Origin: Clostridia bacterium
GTDB lineage: Bacteria; Bacillota; Clostridia; Oscillospirales; Acutalibacteraceae
Direction: 5' to 3'
DNA: 40,166 bases
Assembly: GCA_017410585.1 (NCBI GenBank)
Contig: JAFQQM010000038.1
Span: forward strand, 1 to 40,166
A model generated the notes under the pieces. That model ran no database searches. It was not told the origin of the DNA and saw only the letters and a program-made list of their open reading frames with translations. Of the stretch, positions 16,195 through 25,396 are shown piece by piece. Every line of letters starts with the position of its first letter. The first letter of the stretch is position 1. The position numbers and the translations under genes were made by a program.

Positions 16195-16677
16195 CTATTT
16201 GTGATATTTTCCGCCGTGGCTGATCTGCATCGCACGGTAAATTTGCTCGCACAGCATCACCCGTGCGAGTTGGTGCGGGAAGGTCATCGGGGACATCGAG
16301 AGGCGGCGGTCGGCACGGGTTTTCACTTCCGGCGACAGACCGTAAGAACTGCCGATGCAAAACACGATATGACTGCTTCCGCTAACGGCGAAGCCCTCCA
16401 ACTGTTGCGACAGTTCGGGCGAAGAACAGGTCTTGCCTTCAATGCACAAAGCCACCACCGCCGCACCCGACGGGATCTTCGCAAGCATCTGCTTGCCCTC
16501 GGCGGACAAAGCCGCCTCAATCTGCGCGGCCGAGGCTTTTTCCGGCAAGCGGGCTTCCTCCAATTCCACAATCTGAAAGCGGCAGAAGGCCGAGAGGCGT
16601 TTGGCGTATTCGGCGCAGGCATCCCGCCAATAGGCTTCCTTTAGTTTGCCCACGCACAGTACCGTCACATTCAGCAT
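16195..16677 (-). CDS. rlmH: 23S rRNA (pseudouridine1915-N3)-methyltransferase
   Basis: A 160-residue SPOUT methyltransferase (usual length 159) that methylates pseudouridine 1915 of helix 69 on assembled 70S ribosomes. The N-terminus MLNVTVLCVGKLKEAYW, the cofactor loop VFCIGSSYGLSPEV and the C-terminal SMSPMTFPHQLARVMLCEQI...GGKYHK are diagnostic. GSSYG replaces the more usual GGAxG. The frame extends far upstream over rnmV, but this Met matches the family start. Last gene of the typA-rlmH run, 1 nt after rnmV. Confidence 0.96.
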   Translation of the reverse strand: MLNVTVLCVGKLKEAYWRDACAEYAKRLSAFCRFQIVELEEARLPEKASAAQIEAALSAEGKQMLAKIPSGAAVVALCIEGKTCSSPELSQQLEGFAVSGSSHIVFCIGSSYGLSPEVKTRADRRLSMSPMTFPHQLARVMLCEQIYRAMQISHGGKYHK

Positions 16678-16678
16678 A

Positions 16679-17254
16679 TCACAATTTCTCCAGATATTCT
16701 TGGTATTGCCGCTCGGTGAGCGTATCCAGCACTTCACGCAGGCGGGCCTGCGACAGGTGCTCCGGCAGTTGCAGAAACCGCAACAGCGCACGGCGTTTGG
16801 CGGCGCTGTCGGGATGACCGGACAGACCGTCGGCATACAGCCGCTGTGGGGTACACCACCGCTTGCGGGGCGGGGCATCCGATACCACGCCGGCACGAAG
16901 CAAGGCTTCCTCCAACGTGGCGGTATCCATCCCCTCTACCCCGAGCAAGCCTTCTTTGGAAGGGGCGGATTTGCGTTTTTCCTTACCGGCGATCGGCGGA
17001 ATATACGCCTGCCGCACTTCAATATCCGGCAATACACCGATGAGGTGGTTGCGAATGACCGAACCGGCACTGTCGCTGTCGGTCAGGATGACCACTCCGC
17101 GGTCTTTTGCGAGACAGCGAAGGAGTTGCAACCGCTCTTTATCTTTGAAAATACCAAAACCGTCGGTGGTAAAGACGGTGGCATCGGTGACCGCCGATAA
17201 ACGGATCCGGTCGTACTTGCCCTCCACCACGAGGACCGCATCGATAGACAGCAT
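16679..17254 (-). CDS. rnmV: ribonuclease M5 (Toprim, DUF4093)
   Basis: A 191-residue protein of normal RNase M5 size. RNase M5 makes the final maturation cuts of 5S rRNA. The Toprim core is clear: VVEGKYD with Glu11 and ILTDSDSAG with Asp59/Asp61. Then a GKEKRKSAPSKEGLLGVEG basic region and the DUF4093 C-terminal half (MDTATLEEALLRAG...). The ATG shares one base with the holA stop (TGATG). Grouping with rlmH and holA makes a nucleic-acid housekeeping unit. Confidence 0.93.
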   Translation of the reverse strand: MLSIDAVLVVEGKYDRIRLSAVTDATVFTTDGFGIFKDKERLQLLRCLAKDRGVVILTDSDSAGSVIRNHLIGVLPDIEVRQAYIPPIAGKEKRKSAPSKEGLLGVEGMDTATLEEALLRAGVVSDAPPRKRWCTPQRLYADGLSGHPDSAAKRRALLRFLQLPEHLSQARLREVLDTLTERQYQEYLEKL

Positions 17255-18357
17255 CAGTTGTCCCTCCGCTGTAGTTCACGCATTAGTTCCACCGACACCT
17301 GTTCCAGCAGTTGCCACGGCTCGATCGAGGTGGATTTTAAGCGGTCGTTAGCCTGCGACAGCAGGTCAAGGCAACGGCGAATACAGGCGGTAGAGCGGTT
17401 TCTCACCGTCTGCAAGGCATGGTCGATGACAAATTCCCGTTTTTCGTAGTGGAAGGTGGTGATCACCCAGCGGGTGGGCAATCCGCCGTCCAACGCCACA
17501 CGAACGCGATAGTAATCCACAAACGAGCCGGCCAGCACCGACAGCACCTTTGACGGCTCTTCCCGATGAAATTCCAATCCGCGCAGGATGCGGTAGACGC
17601 GATCCGCCTGATTAGCGGCGATCGCCTTGGACAGATCAAAAATACGGGATTCCAGACTTTCGGCAGTCAGCGCACGGACCAGATCCGGCGTGATCTCGCC
17701 GGTCTCGGTGGCGGCACAGAGTTTTTCGGTCTCGTTGACCAGACGCGCCAGATCGTTACCGACGCGGTCGATCAACACGCGGGCGGTGGCCGGTTCCATC
17801 TTGACGTTGCGGCGAGCCGCCATAGCACTCAAAGCACGGGCGTTTTCCCCCTCGGGGCGGGAGTTGATCTCTACCACCATACCGCGTTTGGCGATCAGGT
17901 CGCAAAACGCCGTCCATTTCGGCGAGGTGGATTTGTATTTATCGTCCTTGGGAAGAAAATCCGACAGTTTACCGGACAAGCGGAAGATGAGCACGCATTC
18001 CGCCGGCGGGTCGGCAAAGAAATCCGACAGGTCCTTTTTCAGCACATCGGGGCTGTAGTAAGCCTTTTCGACGTTCCAGTTCCGCACCACCACCACGCGG
18101 CGTTCCGCCATCATCGGCAACGTCTCGGCGGCGGCAAGGATCTCGTTGGATTCGCAAGTTTGTCCATCCAAACGGGTGAGGTTAAAATCACGCATCGGAT
18201 CGTCCTTCAGCGCTTTTTCCACCAACTGCTCGACATAGCGGGCGGTCAGGTAGGTCTCCTCCCCAAACAGCAGGTAGACCGGAAGCAGTGCCTCGGTCTT
18301 GATATGCATTTTCAGCCGTGCTTCGTCGGCACGGGCGGCGGTCTTTTTCGTGGCCAA
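17254..18357 (-). CDS. holA: DNA polymerase III delta subunit, TTG start
   Basis: A 367-residue HolA-family protein (B. subtilis YqeN type, about 350), the clamp-loader subunit that opens the beta clamp. PVYLLFGEETYLT at the N-terminus, the AETLPMMAERRVVVVRN strand-helix pair and the C-terminal helical collar are typical; as usual no Walker motif is expected. The frame has no suitable early ATG. AAAGGAGG lies 7 nt before a TTG at 18357, giving MATKKTAARADE; another in-frame TTG at 18381 overlaps the comEC stop but has no ribosome site. comEC-holA adjacency is standard in Firmicutes. Confidence 0.93.
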   Translation of the reverse strand: MATKKTAARADEARLKMHIKTEALLPVYLLFGEETYLTARYVEQLVEKALKDDPMRDFNLTRLDGQTCESNEILAAAETLPMMAERRVVVVRNWNVEKAYYSPDVLKKDLSDFFADPPAECVLIFRLSGKLSDFLPKDDKYKSTSPKWTAFCDLIAKRGMVVEINSRPEGENARALSAMAARRNVKMEPATARVLIDRVGNDLARLVNETEKLCAATETGEITPDLVRALTAESLESRIFDLSKAIAANQADRVYRILRGLEFHREEPSKVLSVLAGSFVDYYRVRVALDGGLPTRWVITTFHYEKREFVIDHALQTVRNRSTACIRRCLDLLSQANDRLKSTSIEPWQLLEQVSVELMRELQRRDN

Positions 18358-18377
18358 GGTGCTTCCTCCTTTATCGG

Positions 18378-20519
18378 TCAATCGTTAACGGTAATATCCC
18401 CCGCTCCGCGGGTGTGAAAGACGGCGGCGTTGCCGTCGGGTATGGTGATGGGATAACAGCCCCACGGCAGAGTCGCCGCGTAGCGTTGGCGGTCGGTGGC
18501 AGAGCCAAACCACAGCGCCTCATCGGCGGTCAGCCGACCGACCGAATACGGTGCGCGGCGGACGAAACAGATCGCGTCGTTGGCGTACCAAGCGGACGGG
18601 AGATCGGAGACGTCCCCACTCGACGGGCAAAGCAACAGTTTGGTCTCCTCCACCGTCAGGCGGACAAAACCGTTTCTGACGGAGACCGTCAGATCCTCGC
18701 CGAATTGTACCGTTTCGGTATCCTGCAACCAGTAGGCGTTACGGACGCTGACTTCGGCCAGCAATCGGTCGTACCCCTCCTGTTGCCATTCGGCATAGGC
18801 GAAAACCGAATCCACCGTCACGACCGCGTGGTCGGACAGCAAATAACGGGCTTGTTTCCAACTCTTTTCACTGCCGTCAAGCAACAGCGTATGGCGATTA
18901 TGATGCGTGATCAAGGTGACCACGCTCGTACCGGCGGACAGCGTCCGCACGGTGGTGACGCCGTGCCAGACGGCGGTCTGCAGAAGAGCGGTCACCAGCA
19001 AGCAAGCGGCGGCAGACGCGGCCGCTATGCGCAGACCTTTTCCCTTCAACAGCCGATAGCCAAGCAGACAGAGAAGCGGTGCGCCGACCAGCCACAGCAG
19101 TTGGTAGGGTTGATGGAAGGAAACCACCGCCCGAATGAAACCGCCGAAAAACTCCGCCAAGGCCAGCAAAGCCGTACACAGCAGGCGTTGCACCCAAGCC
19201 AAAGCGAAGCCGATATACCCGCCGACAAGCGGGATATAGGACAGCAACACCGTCACCCAGCCAAGCACCAACACGCCGTTGGACAACCACATCGACAACA
19301 GATTGGTCAGCGGCGAGACCAACGAGACGGTACCGAAATACAAAGCCGACAGCGGCACCACCGTCACGGTGGCGGCCAAAGTGACCGCCAGACCCGAAAT
19401 CAATCCGTTAAACAGCGGATAGCCGCGGGAATCGCGGGTCAGTTTGAACAGTGAGCGCAACCAAGCGGCCAGCGGTTTGGCCAGCAACAGGATGCCAAGG
19501 GTGGCACCAAACGACAGTTGCAGGCCGATATCGTAGATACAAAACGGATCGGCAAGCGATAACAGGGTAAATGCCAAACCCATGGAGTTGAGTCCGTCTC
19601 CGCGGCGGCGGAACAAGCCGCTGCTCATCACCAGCATCATCATTACGCCGGCACGAACGACCGACGGCGAAAAGCCGATGAGAAGCATAAAGAACAGCAG
19701 GCAGAGAATGGTGATAATCGCCGTTAAGCGCGCCGACAAGCGGCGGCGAAGCAACTTGCTGATCGCCAAAGCCAGCAACGACATATGCATACCGGAGACC
19801 ACCAACAGATGGGCAATACCGGCACGGCGAAAGTGGTTCTCGGTATCTTGCGGGATACCGGAAACGTCTCCGAAGCAGACCGCCGCGGTCAAAGCACCCT
19901 CTTCCCCGCCGAGCAGTTCAGTCGCACGGGCGGAGAGATCGGCCCGCAGAGAGAAAAGCCACGCGGTCATCGGCGGCAATCCCTGCGGGGCGGCATCCTC
20001 CACCGAGCCGGTGTAGGCCGGCCACGCGTAGAGGTAGATTCCCTTGGCGCGGGAGGACAGCATCAGCAGGCGGCTGTCGGTCTGTTGCTCGATATCGACC
20101 AGTTCCAGTTTACCGGTCAGCGTATCACCGACCTGCCATTCGGTATCCGACTGCCAGTATTTCAGTTTGGTGCCGACGGGCAGGTCGCCGTCTACCACCC
20201 GCAGTTCATACGAAATGCTGTCGGGCGTGGTGTCCTTCCCATAGACCGTAGCGGTGACCACAGCGGTATCGCCGGCATGTTGCATCACCGGTTGCAACCG
20301 CAACCAAGTCTGCAACGAAAAAGAAGTCACTGCCACCGCCGCCGTCATCAGCACGGTCACGGCGGTCAGCCTCCACGACGTGCGCGGGAGACACAGCAAC
20401 ACGCCGAATGCCAGCAGACAAGCGGCGCCAAGCAACAAAGCGGCGGTGAGCGGCAACTGCATACACAGATACAGTGTAACAGCCGCCGTACAGCCGATCA
20501 CACCAAATACGCGTTTCAC
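18378..20519 (-). CDS. comEC: ComEC/Rec2 family DNA uptake channel protein, lacking the MBL domain
   Basis: A 713-residue polytopic membrane protein. N-terminal hydrophobic segments and an OB-like DUF4131 region (about 85-165), then the Competence domain (about 210-500) with the hallmark HLLVVSGMHMSLLA (238-251) and LQLSFGATLGILL. ComEC forms the channel for single-stranded DNA entry. The C-terminal 180 residues have no HxHxDH or other metal motif of the metallo-beta-lactamase domain; a substitute such as THHNRHTLLLDGSEKSW is seen instead. Its transport role may remain, with the nuclease part lost. Lies 12 nt after the phosphoribosyltransferase gene and 20 nt before holA. Confidence 0.9.
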   Translation of the reverse strand: MKRVFGVIGCTAAVTLYLCMQLPLTAALLLGAACLLAFGVLLCLPRTSWRLTAVTVLMTAAVAVTSFSLQTWLRLQPVMQHAGDTAVVTATVYGKDTTPDSISYELRVVDGDLPVGTKLKYWQSDTEWQVGDTLTGKLELVDIEQQTDSRLLMLSSRAKGIYLYAWPAYTGSVEDAAPQGLPPMTAWLFSLRADLSARATELLGGEEGALTAAVCFGDVSGIPQDTENHFRRAGIAHLLVVSGMHMSLLALAISKLLRRRLSARLTAIITILCLLFFMLLIGFSPSVVRAGVMMMLVMSSGLFRRRGDGLNSMGLAFTLLSLADPFCIYDIGLQLSFGATLGILLLAKPLAAWLRSLFKLTRDSRGYPLFNGLISGLAVTLAATVTVVPLSALYFGTVSLVSPLTNLLSMWLSNGVLVLGWVTVLLSYIPLVGGYIGFALAWVQRLLCTALLALAEFFGGFIRAVVSFHQPYQLLWLVGAPLLCLLGYRLLKGKGLRIAAASAAACLLVTALLQTAVWHGVTTVRTLSAGTSVVTLITHHNRHTLLLDGSEKSWKQARYLLSDHAVVTVDSVFAYAEWQQEGYDRLLAEVSVRNAYWLQDTETVQFGEDLTVSVRNGFVRLTVEETKLLLCPSSGDVSDLPSAWYANDAICFVRRAPYSVGRLTADEALWFGSATDRQRYAATLPWGCYPITIPDGNAAVFHTRGAGDITVND

Positions 20520-20531
20520 TGGTTATACGAC

Positions 20532-21083
20532 TTAATCGGCAAAGAACAACGGCAGTTTTTCGAGGAAGAAGATGTCGGTGCGGTCAGCGGCGTCGCCCTC
20601 GGCAAGCACCGCACCGCGGCCGCAGATGATACCGCCGGCCGCAGAGACCAGTTCCTCCACCGCACGCAGGCTCTCACCGGTGGAAATGACGTCGTCGATG
20701 ATGAGCACGCGTTTGCCGTGCATCTTGGCACCTTCGGTGCCGTCTAAGTACAGGGTCTGCACCTTGTCGGTGGTGATGGATTTCACATCCACCTTGACCA
20801 GATCTTTCATATACAGTTTGGGGTACTTACGGGCGATAAAATACGGTTTGCCGCTCTGACGCGCCATTTCGTAGCACAGCGGAATACCTTTCGCCTCGGC
20901 GGTGATCAGCATATCGAATTCCGGCGCTTTTTTCAGCAACTCGGTCGCGGTCGCCACCGTCAGTTCCACGTCACCGAACATCACGAACGCACCGATGCTC
21001 AAGTGCTCGTTCAGCGGGCACAGCGGCAGGTCGCGTTCCATACCGGCGATGGTCATGGTATATTTCTCAGGCAGATTGGACAT
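20532..21083 (-). CDS. type I phosphoribosyltransferase, adenine phosphoribosyltransferase-like
   Basis: A 183-residue type I PRTase. The 13-residue PRPP-binding motif is clear at about 125-139 (RVLIIDDVISTGESL). The upstream LITAEAKGIPLCYEMARQSGKPYFIARK stretch resembles adenine/xanthine PRTases, which salvage bases with PRPP. The hood region does not let me choose the base; adenine is the best guess. ATG is preceded by AGGAGGAA. It sits 21 nt after typA and 12 nt before comEC, so is probably co-transcribed. Confidence 0.85.
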   Translation of the reverse strand: MSNLPEKYTMTIAGMERDLPLCPLNEHLSIGAFVMFGDVELTVATATELLKKAPEFDMLITAEAKGIPLCYEMARQSGKPYFIARKYPKLYMKDLVKVDVKSITTDKVQTLYLDGTEGAKMHGKRVLIIDDVISTGESLRAVEELVSAAGGIICGRGAVLAEGDAADRTDIFFLEKLPLFFAD

Positions 21084-21104
21084 AACAGATTCCTCCTTGC
21101 AAAA

Positions 21105-22934
21105 TTACAGTTGTTTTTTCTTGGATTCCGCCTTCATACGCAGTTCTTTGGACAGAATGCGCTTACGCAGGCGGATGTTATTCGGGGTGATCTCCACCAG
21201 TTCGTCGTCGTTGATGAATTCCAACGATTGTTCCAGCGACAGTTTGACCGGCGGGACCAACCGCAACGCCTCGTCGGAGCCGGCGGCGCGGGTGTTGGTG
21301 GCGTGCTTTTTCTTGCAGATGTTGACAACGATATCCTCGCTACGAGGGGTCTCACCGACGATCATACCCTCATATACCGGCACGCCCGGCCCGATAAACA
21401 TCGCGCCGCGATCTTGCGCGTTGAACAGACCGTAACCGGTGGATTCGCCGGTTTCGGCCACGATCAGCGAACCTTTCTGGCGTTGCGGGATATCCCCCTT
21501 ATGTTCCTCGTAACCGTCAAACAGGCTGTTCATAATGCCCTTGCCGTTGGTGTCGGTCAAAAACTGCTGGCGATAGCCCATCAAGCCACGGGACGGAATG
21601 CGGAATTCCAAATGGGTCATACCGGTGGAGCGGTTGCCCATATTGAGCATCTCCGCTTTACGGGTGCCGAGGCGTTCCATCACCGCACCGACGTATTCCT
21701 CCGGCACTTCGATCATCAGCAGTTCCATCGGTTCGAGCAGTTTGCCGTTTTGCTCTTTGAAGATGACACGGGGATTGGATACCGCAAATTCATAACTTTG
21801 GCGGCGCATCGTCTCGATCAGGATGGAGAGATGCAATTCGCCGCGGCCGGAGACTTCAAACGCATCGGTGGTGTCGGTCTCTGCCACGCGCATACTGACA
21901 TTGGTCTCCACCTCTTTGAACAAGCGGTCACGTAGGTTGCGGGAGGTGACGTATTTGCCGTCCTGACCTGCAAAGGGGCTGGTGTTGACCATAAAGGTCA
22001 TGGTGATGGTCGGCTCGTCAATGCGGACAAACGGCAACGGCTCGACACATTCGGGGTGGCAGGCCGTCTCACCGATGTTTAAATCGGTCAGGCCGCTGAC
22101 CGAGACCAGATCGCCGACCGTTGCCTCTGCACATTCCACGCGGCCGAGACCTTGGAACTGGTAGAGTTTACCGATGCGCGCCGGCGAGTTGGTACCGTCG
22201 GCGTGGCACAGCGTCACCGCCTGCGCGGCGTGGATGGTGCCGCGTTCCACACGGCCGATGCCGATGCGACCGACGTACTCGTCGTAGTCAATATTGGAAA
22301 AACGGATCTGCAAAGGCGCATCCGGATCACCGACCGGTGCCGGCACATACTGCAAGATCGCCTCAAACAGCGGTTGCATATTTCCCTCGCGGGCGGCGGG
22401 GTCGAGCGAAGCGTAGCCGGCGCGACCGGAGGCATAGATCACCGGAAAATCCAGTTGCTCGTCATCCGCGCCCAGTTCGATGAACAGATCGAAGATCTCG
22501 TCGATGACCTCGTTGGGACGGGCGCCGTCACGGTCGATCTTATTGATGACCACCACCGGACGTTTGCCTGCCTCCAGCGCTTTCTTCAGCACAAAGCGGG
22601 TCTGGGGCATACAACCCTCAAACGCATCCACCAACAGTAAAACACCGTCTACCATCAGCATAATGCGTTCCACCTCGCCGCCAAAGTCGGCGTGACCGGG
22701 CGTATCCACGATATTGATCTTGGTATCGCCGTACATCACGGCGGTATTTTTGGAAAGAATGGTGATACCGCGTTCCCGCTCCAGATCGTTGGAGTCCATC
22801 ACGCGTTCAGCGACCTGTTCGTTGGCGCGGAAGATACCGCTCTGGCGCAACAACTGATCGACCAGCGTGGTCTTGCCGTGGTCAACGTGAGCGACGATAG
22901 CGACGTTACGAAGGTTTTCAATGGTTTTTTGCAT
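21105..22934 (-). CDS. typA: ribosome-associated GTPase TypA/BipA
   Basis: A 609-residue translational GTPase of full length. G1 AHVDHGKTT (15-23), G2 ERERGITI, G3 DTPGHADF (77-84), G4 [10 protein letters not shown] (131-140), domain II, EF-G-like domains III and V ([28 protein letters not shown]) and the TypA-specific C-terminus with [11 protein letters not shown] and a basic tail SKKKQL. TypA binds ribosomes at the A-site side and supports 50S assembly and stress growth. First gene of the typA-rlmH operon. Ribosome site is AGGGTGGGT. Confidence 0.97.
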   Translation of the reverse strand: MQKTIENLRNVAIVAHVDHGKTTLVDQLLRQSGIFRANEQVAERVMDSNDLERERGITILSKNTAVMYGDTKINIVDTPGHADFGGEVERIMLMVDGVLLLVDAFEGCMPQTRFVLKKALEAGKRPVVVINKIDRDGARPNEVIDEIFDLFIELGADDEQLDFPVIYASGRAGYASLDPAAREGNMQPLFEAILQYVPAPVGDPDAPLQIRFSNIDYDEYVGRIGIGRVERGTIHAAQAVTLCHADGTNSPARIGKLYQFQGLGRVECAEATVGDLVSVSGLTDLNIGETACHPECVEPLPFVRIDEPTITMTFMVNTSPFAGQDGKYVTSRNLRDRLFKEVETNVSMRVAETDTTDAFEVSGRGELHLSILIETMRRQSYEFAVSNPRVIFKEQNGKLLEPMELLMIEVPEEYVGAVMERLGTRKAEMLNMGNRSTGMTHLEFRIPSRGLMGYRQQFLTDTNGKGIMNSLFDGYEEHKGDIPQRQKGSLIVAETGESTGYGLFNAQDRGAMFIGPGVPVYEGMIVGETPRSEDIVVNICKKKHATNTRAAGSDEALRLVPPVKLSLEQSLEFINDDELVEITPNNIRLRKRILSKELRMKAESKKKQL

Positions 22935-22970
22935 AGTGACCCACCCTAAAATTTTGTTTTTAACTAAAAT

Positions 22971-22999
22971 ATTTTAGCATACCTTGTCGCCAATCTCAA
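22971..22999 (-). promoter_or_regulatory. typA operon promoter with palindrome over the -10
   Basis: On the minus strand TTGAGA (22999-22994), 17-bp spacer, TAAAAT (22976-22971). A perfect 14-bp palindrome CTAAAATATTTTAG (22964-22977) covers the -10. The remaining gap to the carD promoter (23000-23060) is AT-rich without other features. Confidence 0.72.
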
Positions 23000-23063
23000 C
23001 CCCTATTTTGTTCTTTTTCCTTTATTACCATAATTTTTTTCGATTTTTTTGTAAAAAAAGGGC

Positions 23064-23092
23064 TACCATTTTCGAGAAAGATGTGGTATAAT
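23064..23092 (+). promoter_or_regulatory. carD promoter
   Basis: Perfect TATAAT (23087-23092) with extended -10 TGTGG (23082-23086). The -35 region at 17-18 bp is poor (CTACCAT), so the extended -10 probably carries recognition. Confidence 0.75.
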
Positions 23093-23153
23093 ACTGTTAG
23101 AAAAATCCGCCTCAATCCGGAGACGGCTGTTTTCTGTGCCAAGGAGATTTGCC

Positions 23154-23663
23154 ATGAGACCCATTCCTTCCCTTGTTCGCTACCGCACAAGCGGCGTCTG
23201 CGAGATCGTGGGAATTGAAGAAAAGAAATTCGGTACGGCCACCCAGCAGTACTACGTACTCAAGCCACTACGCAGTCCTACCTCCACCGTATTCGTGCCG
23301 ATTGGCAACGAGCAGTTGGAAGGCGCGATGCAACCGCTGTTGACACGGGAACAGATCTTTGCGCTGATGAGGAATATTCCTGTCTGCGCGGCATTGGCGG
23401 AAGAAAATCCGCGTGTACGCAAAGAACGGTTCGCCGCTATCATCAGCGGCGGTGAGCACCGCCAGTTGCTGGCGCTCATCTGCGGTGTCCGGCAACAGCG
23501 GGAACAGTTACAGCAGGAAGGCAAGAAACTGCGGGTAGCAGACGATGCCGCTATGAAGCGTGCCGAAGCACTGCTAAACGATGAATTTTCGGTGGTATTG
23601 GATATCCCGCCCAATCAGGTGGAAGCGTATATCCGGCAACAGCAAAACGCAGAAAAGCGATGA
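23154..23663 (+). CDS. CarD-family transcriptional regulator
   Basis: A 169-residue protein of typical CarD size. The N-terminal RNA-polymerase-interaction (CarD_TRCF) domain is recognisable: YRTSGVCEIVGIEEKKFG...YYVLKPL (about 8-42), then a helical C-terminal domain (about 60-165). CarD proteins bind the polymerase beta lobe and modulate open-complex stability. The start MRPIPSLVRY has AAGGAG 7 nt upstream; an earlier in-frame ATG lies before that site. Divergent from typA, convergent with the PBP gene; its last codons form part of the shared terminator. Confidence 0.9.
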   Translation: MRPIPSLVRYRTSGVCEIVGIEEKKFGTATQQYYVLKPLRSPTSTVFVPIGNEQLEGAMQPLLTREQIFALMRNIPVCAALAEENPRVRKERFAAIISGGEHRQLLALICGVRQQREQLQQEGKKLRVADDAAMKRAEALLNDEFSVVLDIPPNQVEAYIRQQQNAEKR

Positions 23664-23683
23664 GGAAATTCCTCATCGCTTTT
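23653..23683. terminator. shared terminator built into two coding ends (carD / PBP)
   Basis: AAAAGCGATGAGG/CCTCATCGCTTTT arms (13-15 bp), centre AAATT, with A/T tracts on both sides. Both stop codons (23661-23663 plus; 23673-23675 minus) lie inside the stem; the genes are separated by 9 bp. Confidence 0.93.
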
Positions 23684-25283
23684 CTTGTTGCAGGTCATAG
23701 AAATACAATTCCTCACAGAGGGTGCGAAAGATAGGCGCAGAGCGTTCACCTGAAACGATACTGTTTTCCACCAGCACGATGACGGTATAGCGGGGATCGT
23801 CGGCCGGACAGTATCCCGCCATCCAACTCTGCACCACCTGCGAGCCATCCTCATACCAACCGGTCTCGGCGGTGCCGCTCTTACCGGCGGCTGTTCCCCA
23901 CAGCGGCGCGGCGTTGGCGCTGGTACCGTCGTCGGTCAGCACCAACTCCATCATTCGCCGCAGGGCGGCGGCGGTGGAAGCGGAAAACGCCCGAACAGCC
24001 GTGGGGCGGTCGGCCGGCGTGGTTTTTCCGAAGCGGTCGGTCAAGCCGACCAGCAGGCTGGGGGTTTGCCATACGCCGTCGTTGACCACCGCACCAACCA
24101 GTGCGGACAGGTGGACCGGCGTCACCAGCAGTTGGCCCTGCCCGAAAGCGAGGTTGGCCAGTTCGGAAGGGGAAGACAGCAATGTAGCCAGCGACGGCAA
24201 GACCGCACGGGCGGTCTGCCAGTTATCGCAAAGCGGCAACGCACGCGCTAACCCCAGCGAGACCGCCATCGCGTACAGCCGCGCGGCGCCGACCTGCTGT
24301 GCCAGTTGCACGTAATAGGGGTTGCAGGAGTTGGCAAACGCCTCTTCCATCGTCTGCACGCCGTGACCGAGGCGGTTATGACAATGGATGGCGGTATCCC
24401 CTACCTGCACCGCACCGTTGCAGGCGAAGGTCTGCGACACAGGAATACCCGCCTCCAAAGCCGCCGCGGTGGTCACGATCTTAAACACCGAGCCAACGTT
24501 GTAATCGGTTATCGCGCGGTTGAGCAACGGAGAACCTTCGGCAGACAAGGCGGCAGCGACGTTGTTTTGGTCGAAGTCGGGACGGCTGACAAGGGCGCGG
24601 ATCTCCCCTGTTTTGGCATCGGCGATCACCACCGCTCCGCGGGTCATCGTGGCGGCGGATTCCGCCAATTGTTGTAACCCGACCTCCAGCGTCAGCGTTA
24701 CGCCGGCCAAAGCGTTATCTAACGAGGAGAACCTCTCCGGCTGAACGTCAGCGATCGGCTGGCCTAATCCATTCACACGGAAAGACGCACTTTGCTCGCC
24801 ACTGCAAGCGGTCAGCCAATCATCGAACGCATATTCCACCCCGCTGACGCCGCCGCCGTTAACGTAACCGATGACGTGCGGTGCCAAGGCGTCGGTGCCG
24901 TAGCGGAGCGGTGTCTGAAACTGGACGATACCATCGGTCGGCGGTAACCATTCCGCAAAGCGGGCCAGAATCGGACCGCCTTCCCGCAGGCGTTCCAATA
25001 GCGGTGCTGACTCAGAGGACGGCAACGACTCCCGCAACGTCCGCATCGCCGCGGCGGTCGGTGCGATGGCGGCACGAATTTCGGAACCGGTATTGGTCAA
25101 CGGAACTCCCTTGCGATCGTAAATAGTCCCTCGCACGGTCGATACCGTCAGCCGACGGGTGGACTGGTCATCGGATGCTTCCGAAAACAAGCGCCCCTCC
25201 GAGGCCAAATACGATACCCGCAACAGACAGACCGACAGCAAAAACGTAAGAGCGACCCCGATAATCAAACTCTTTTTAACCAT
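23673..25283 (-). CDS. class B penicillin-binding protein (transpeptidase)
   Basis: A 536-residue single-pass membrane protein: cytoplasmic MVKK, TM helix 5-22, then the RGTIYDRKGVPL dimerisation motif (51-62) and a transpeptidase domain with SVFK (Ser265 nucleophile, Lys268), SCN (319-321) and KSGT (468-471). It cross-links peptidoglycan at the membrane surface. Shorter than most PBP2/SpoVD proteins and without PASTA domains. A sporulation (SpoVD-like) or division role cannot be decided from sequence, and no partner SEDS gene is near. Ribosome site AAGAGGGG; promoter not clear. Confidence 0.93.
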   Translation of the reverse strand: MVKKSLIIGVALTFLLSVCLLRVSYLASEGRLFSEASDDQSTRRLTVSTVRGTIYDRKGVPLTNTGSEIRAAIAPTAAAMRTLRESLPSSESAPLLERLREGGPILARFAEWLPPTDGIVQFQTPLRYGTDALAPHVIGYVNGGGVSGVEYAFDDWLTACSGEQSASFRVNGLGQPIADVQPERFSSLDNALAGVTLTLEVGLQQLAESAATMTRGAVVIADAKTGEIRALVSRPDFDQNNVAAALSAEGSPLLNRAITDYNVGSVFKIVTTAAALEAGIPVSQTFACNGAVQVGDTAIHCHNRLGHGVQTMEEAFANSCNPYYVQLAQQVGAARLYAMAVSLGLARALPLCDNWQTARAVLPSLATLLSSPSELANLAFGQGQLLVTPVHLSALVGAVVNDGVWQTPSLLVGLTDRFGKTTPADRPTAVRAFSASTAAALRRMMELVLTDDGTSANAAPLWGTAAGKSGTAETGWYEDGSQVVQSWMAGYCPADDPRYTVIVLVENSIVSGERSAPIFRTLCEELYFYDLQQEKR

Positions 25284-25335
25284 AATTTACCCCTCTTTTC
25301 TCTTATCAGTATGGGCAAAGAGGGATTTTTTTATA

Positions 25336-25375
25336 CAAAAAAGCGCACGCATTCTCAGACAAAAACGCGTGCGCT
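25336..25375 (-). terminator. terminator of the thyX-U32 operon
   Basis: AGCGCACGC/GCGTGCGCT stem (9 bp; arms 25342-25350 and 25367-25375) with a 16-nt loop, followed on the minus strand by TTTTTT. It lies 21 nt past the U32 stop. Confidence 0.88.
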
Positions 25376-25396
25376 GTAAAGTTATTTATCTTGTCA

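Noticed and set aside
18357..18381. holA start at TTG 18381
   Set aside because: No ribosome site; the TTG at 18357 has AAAGGAGG at 7 nt.
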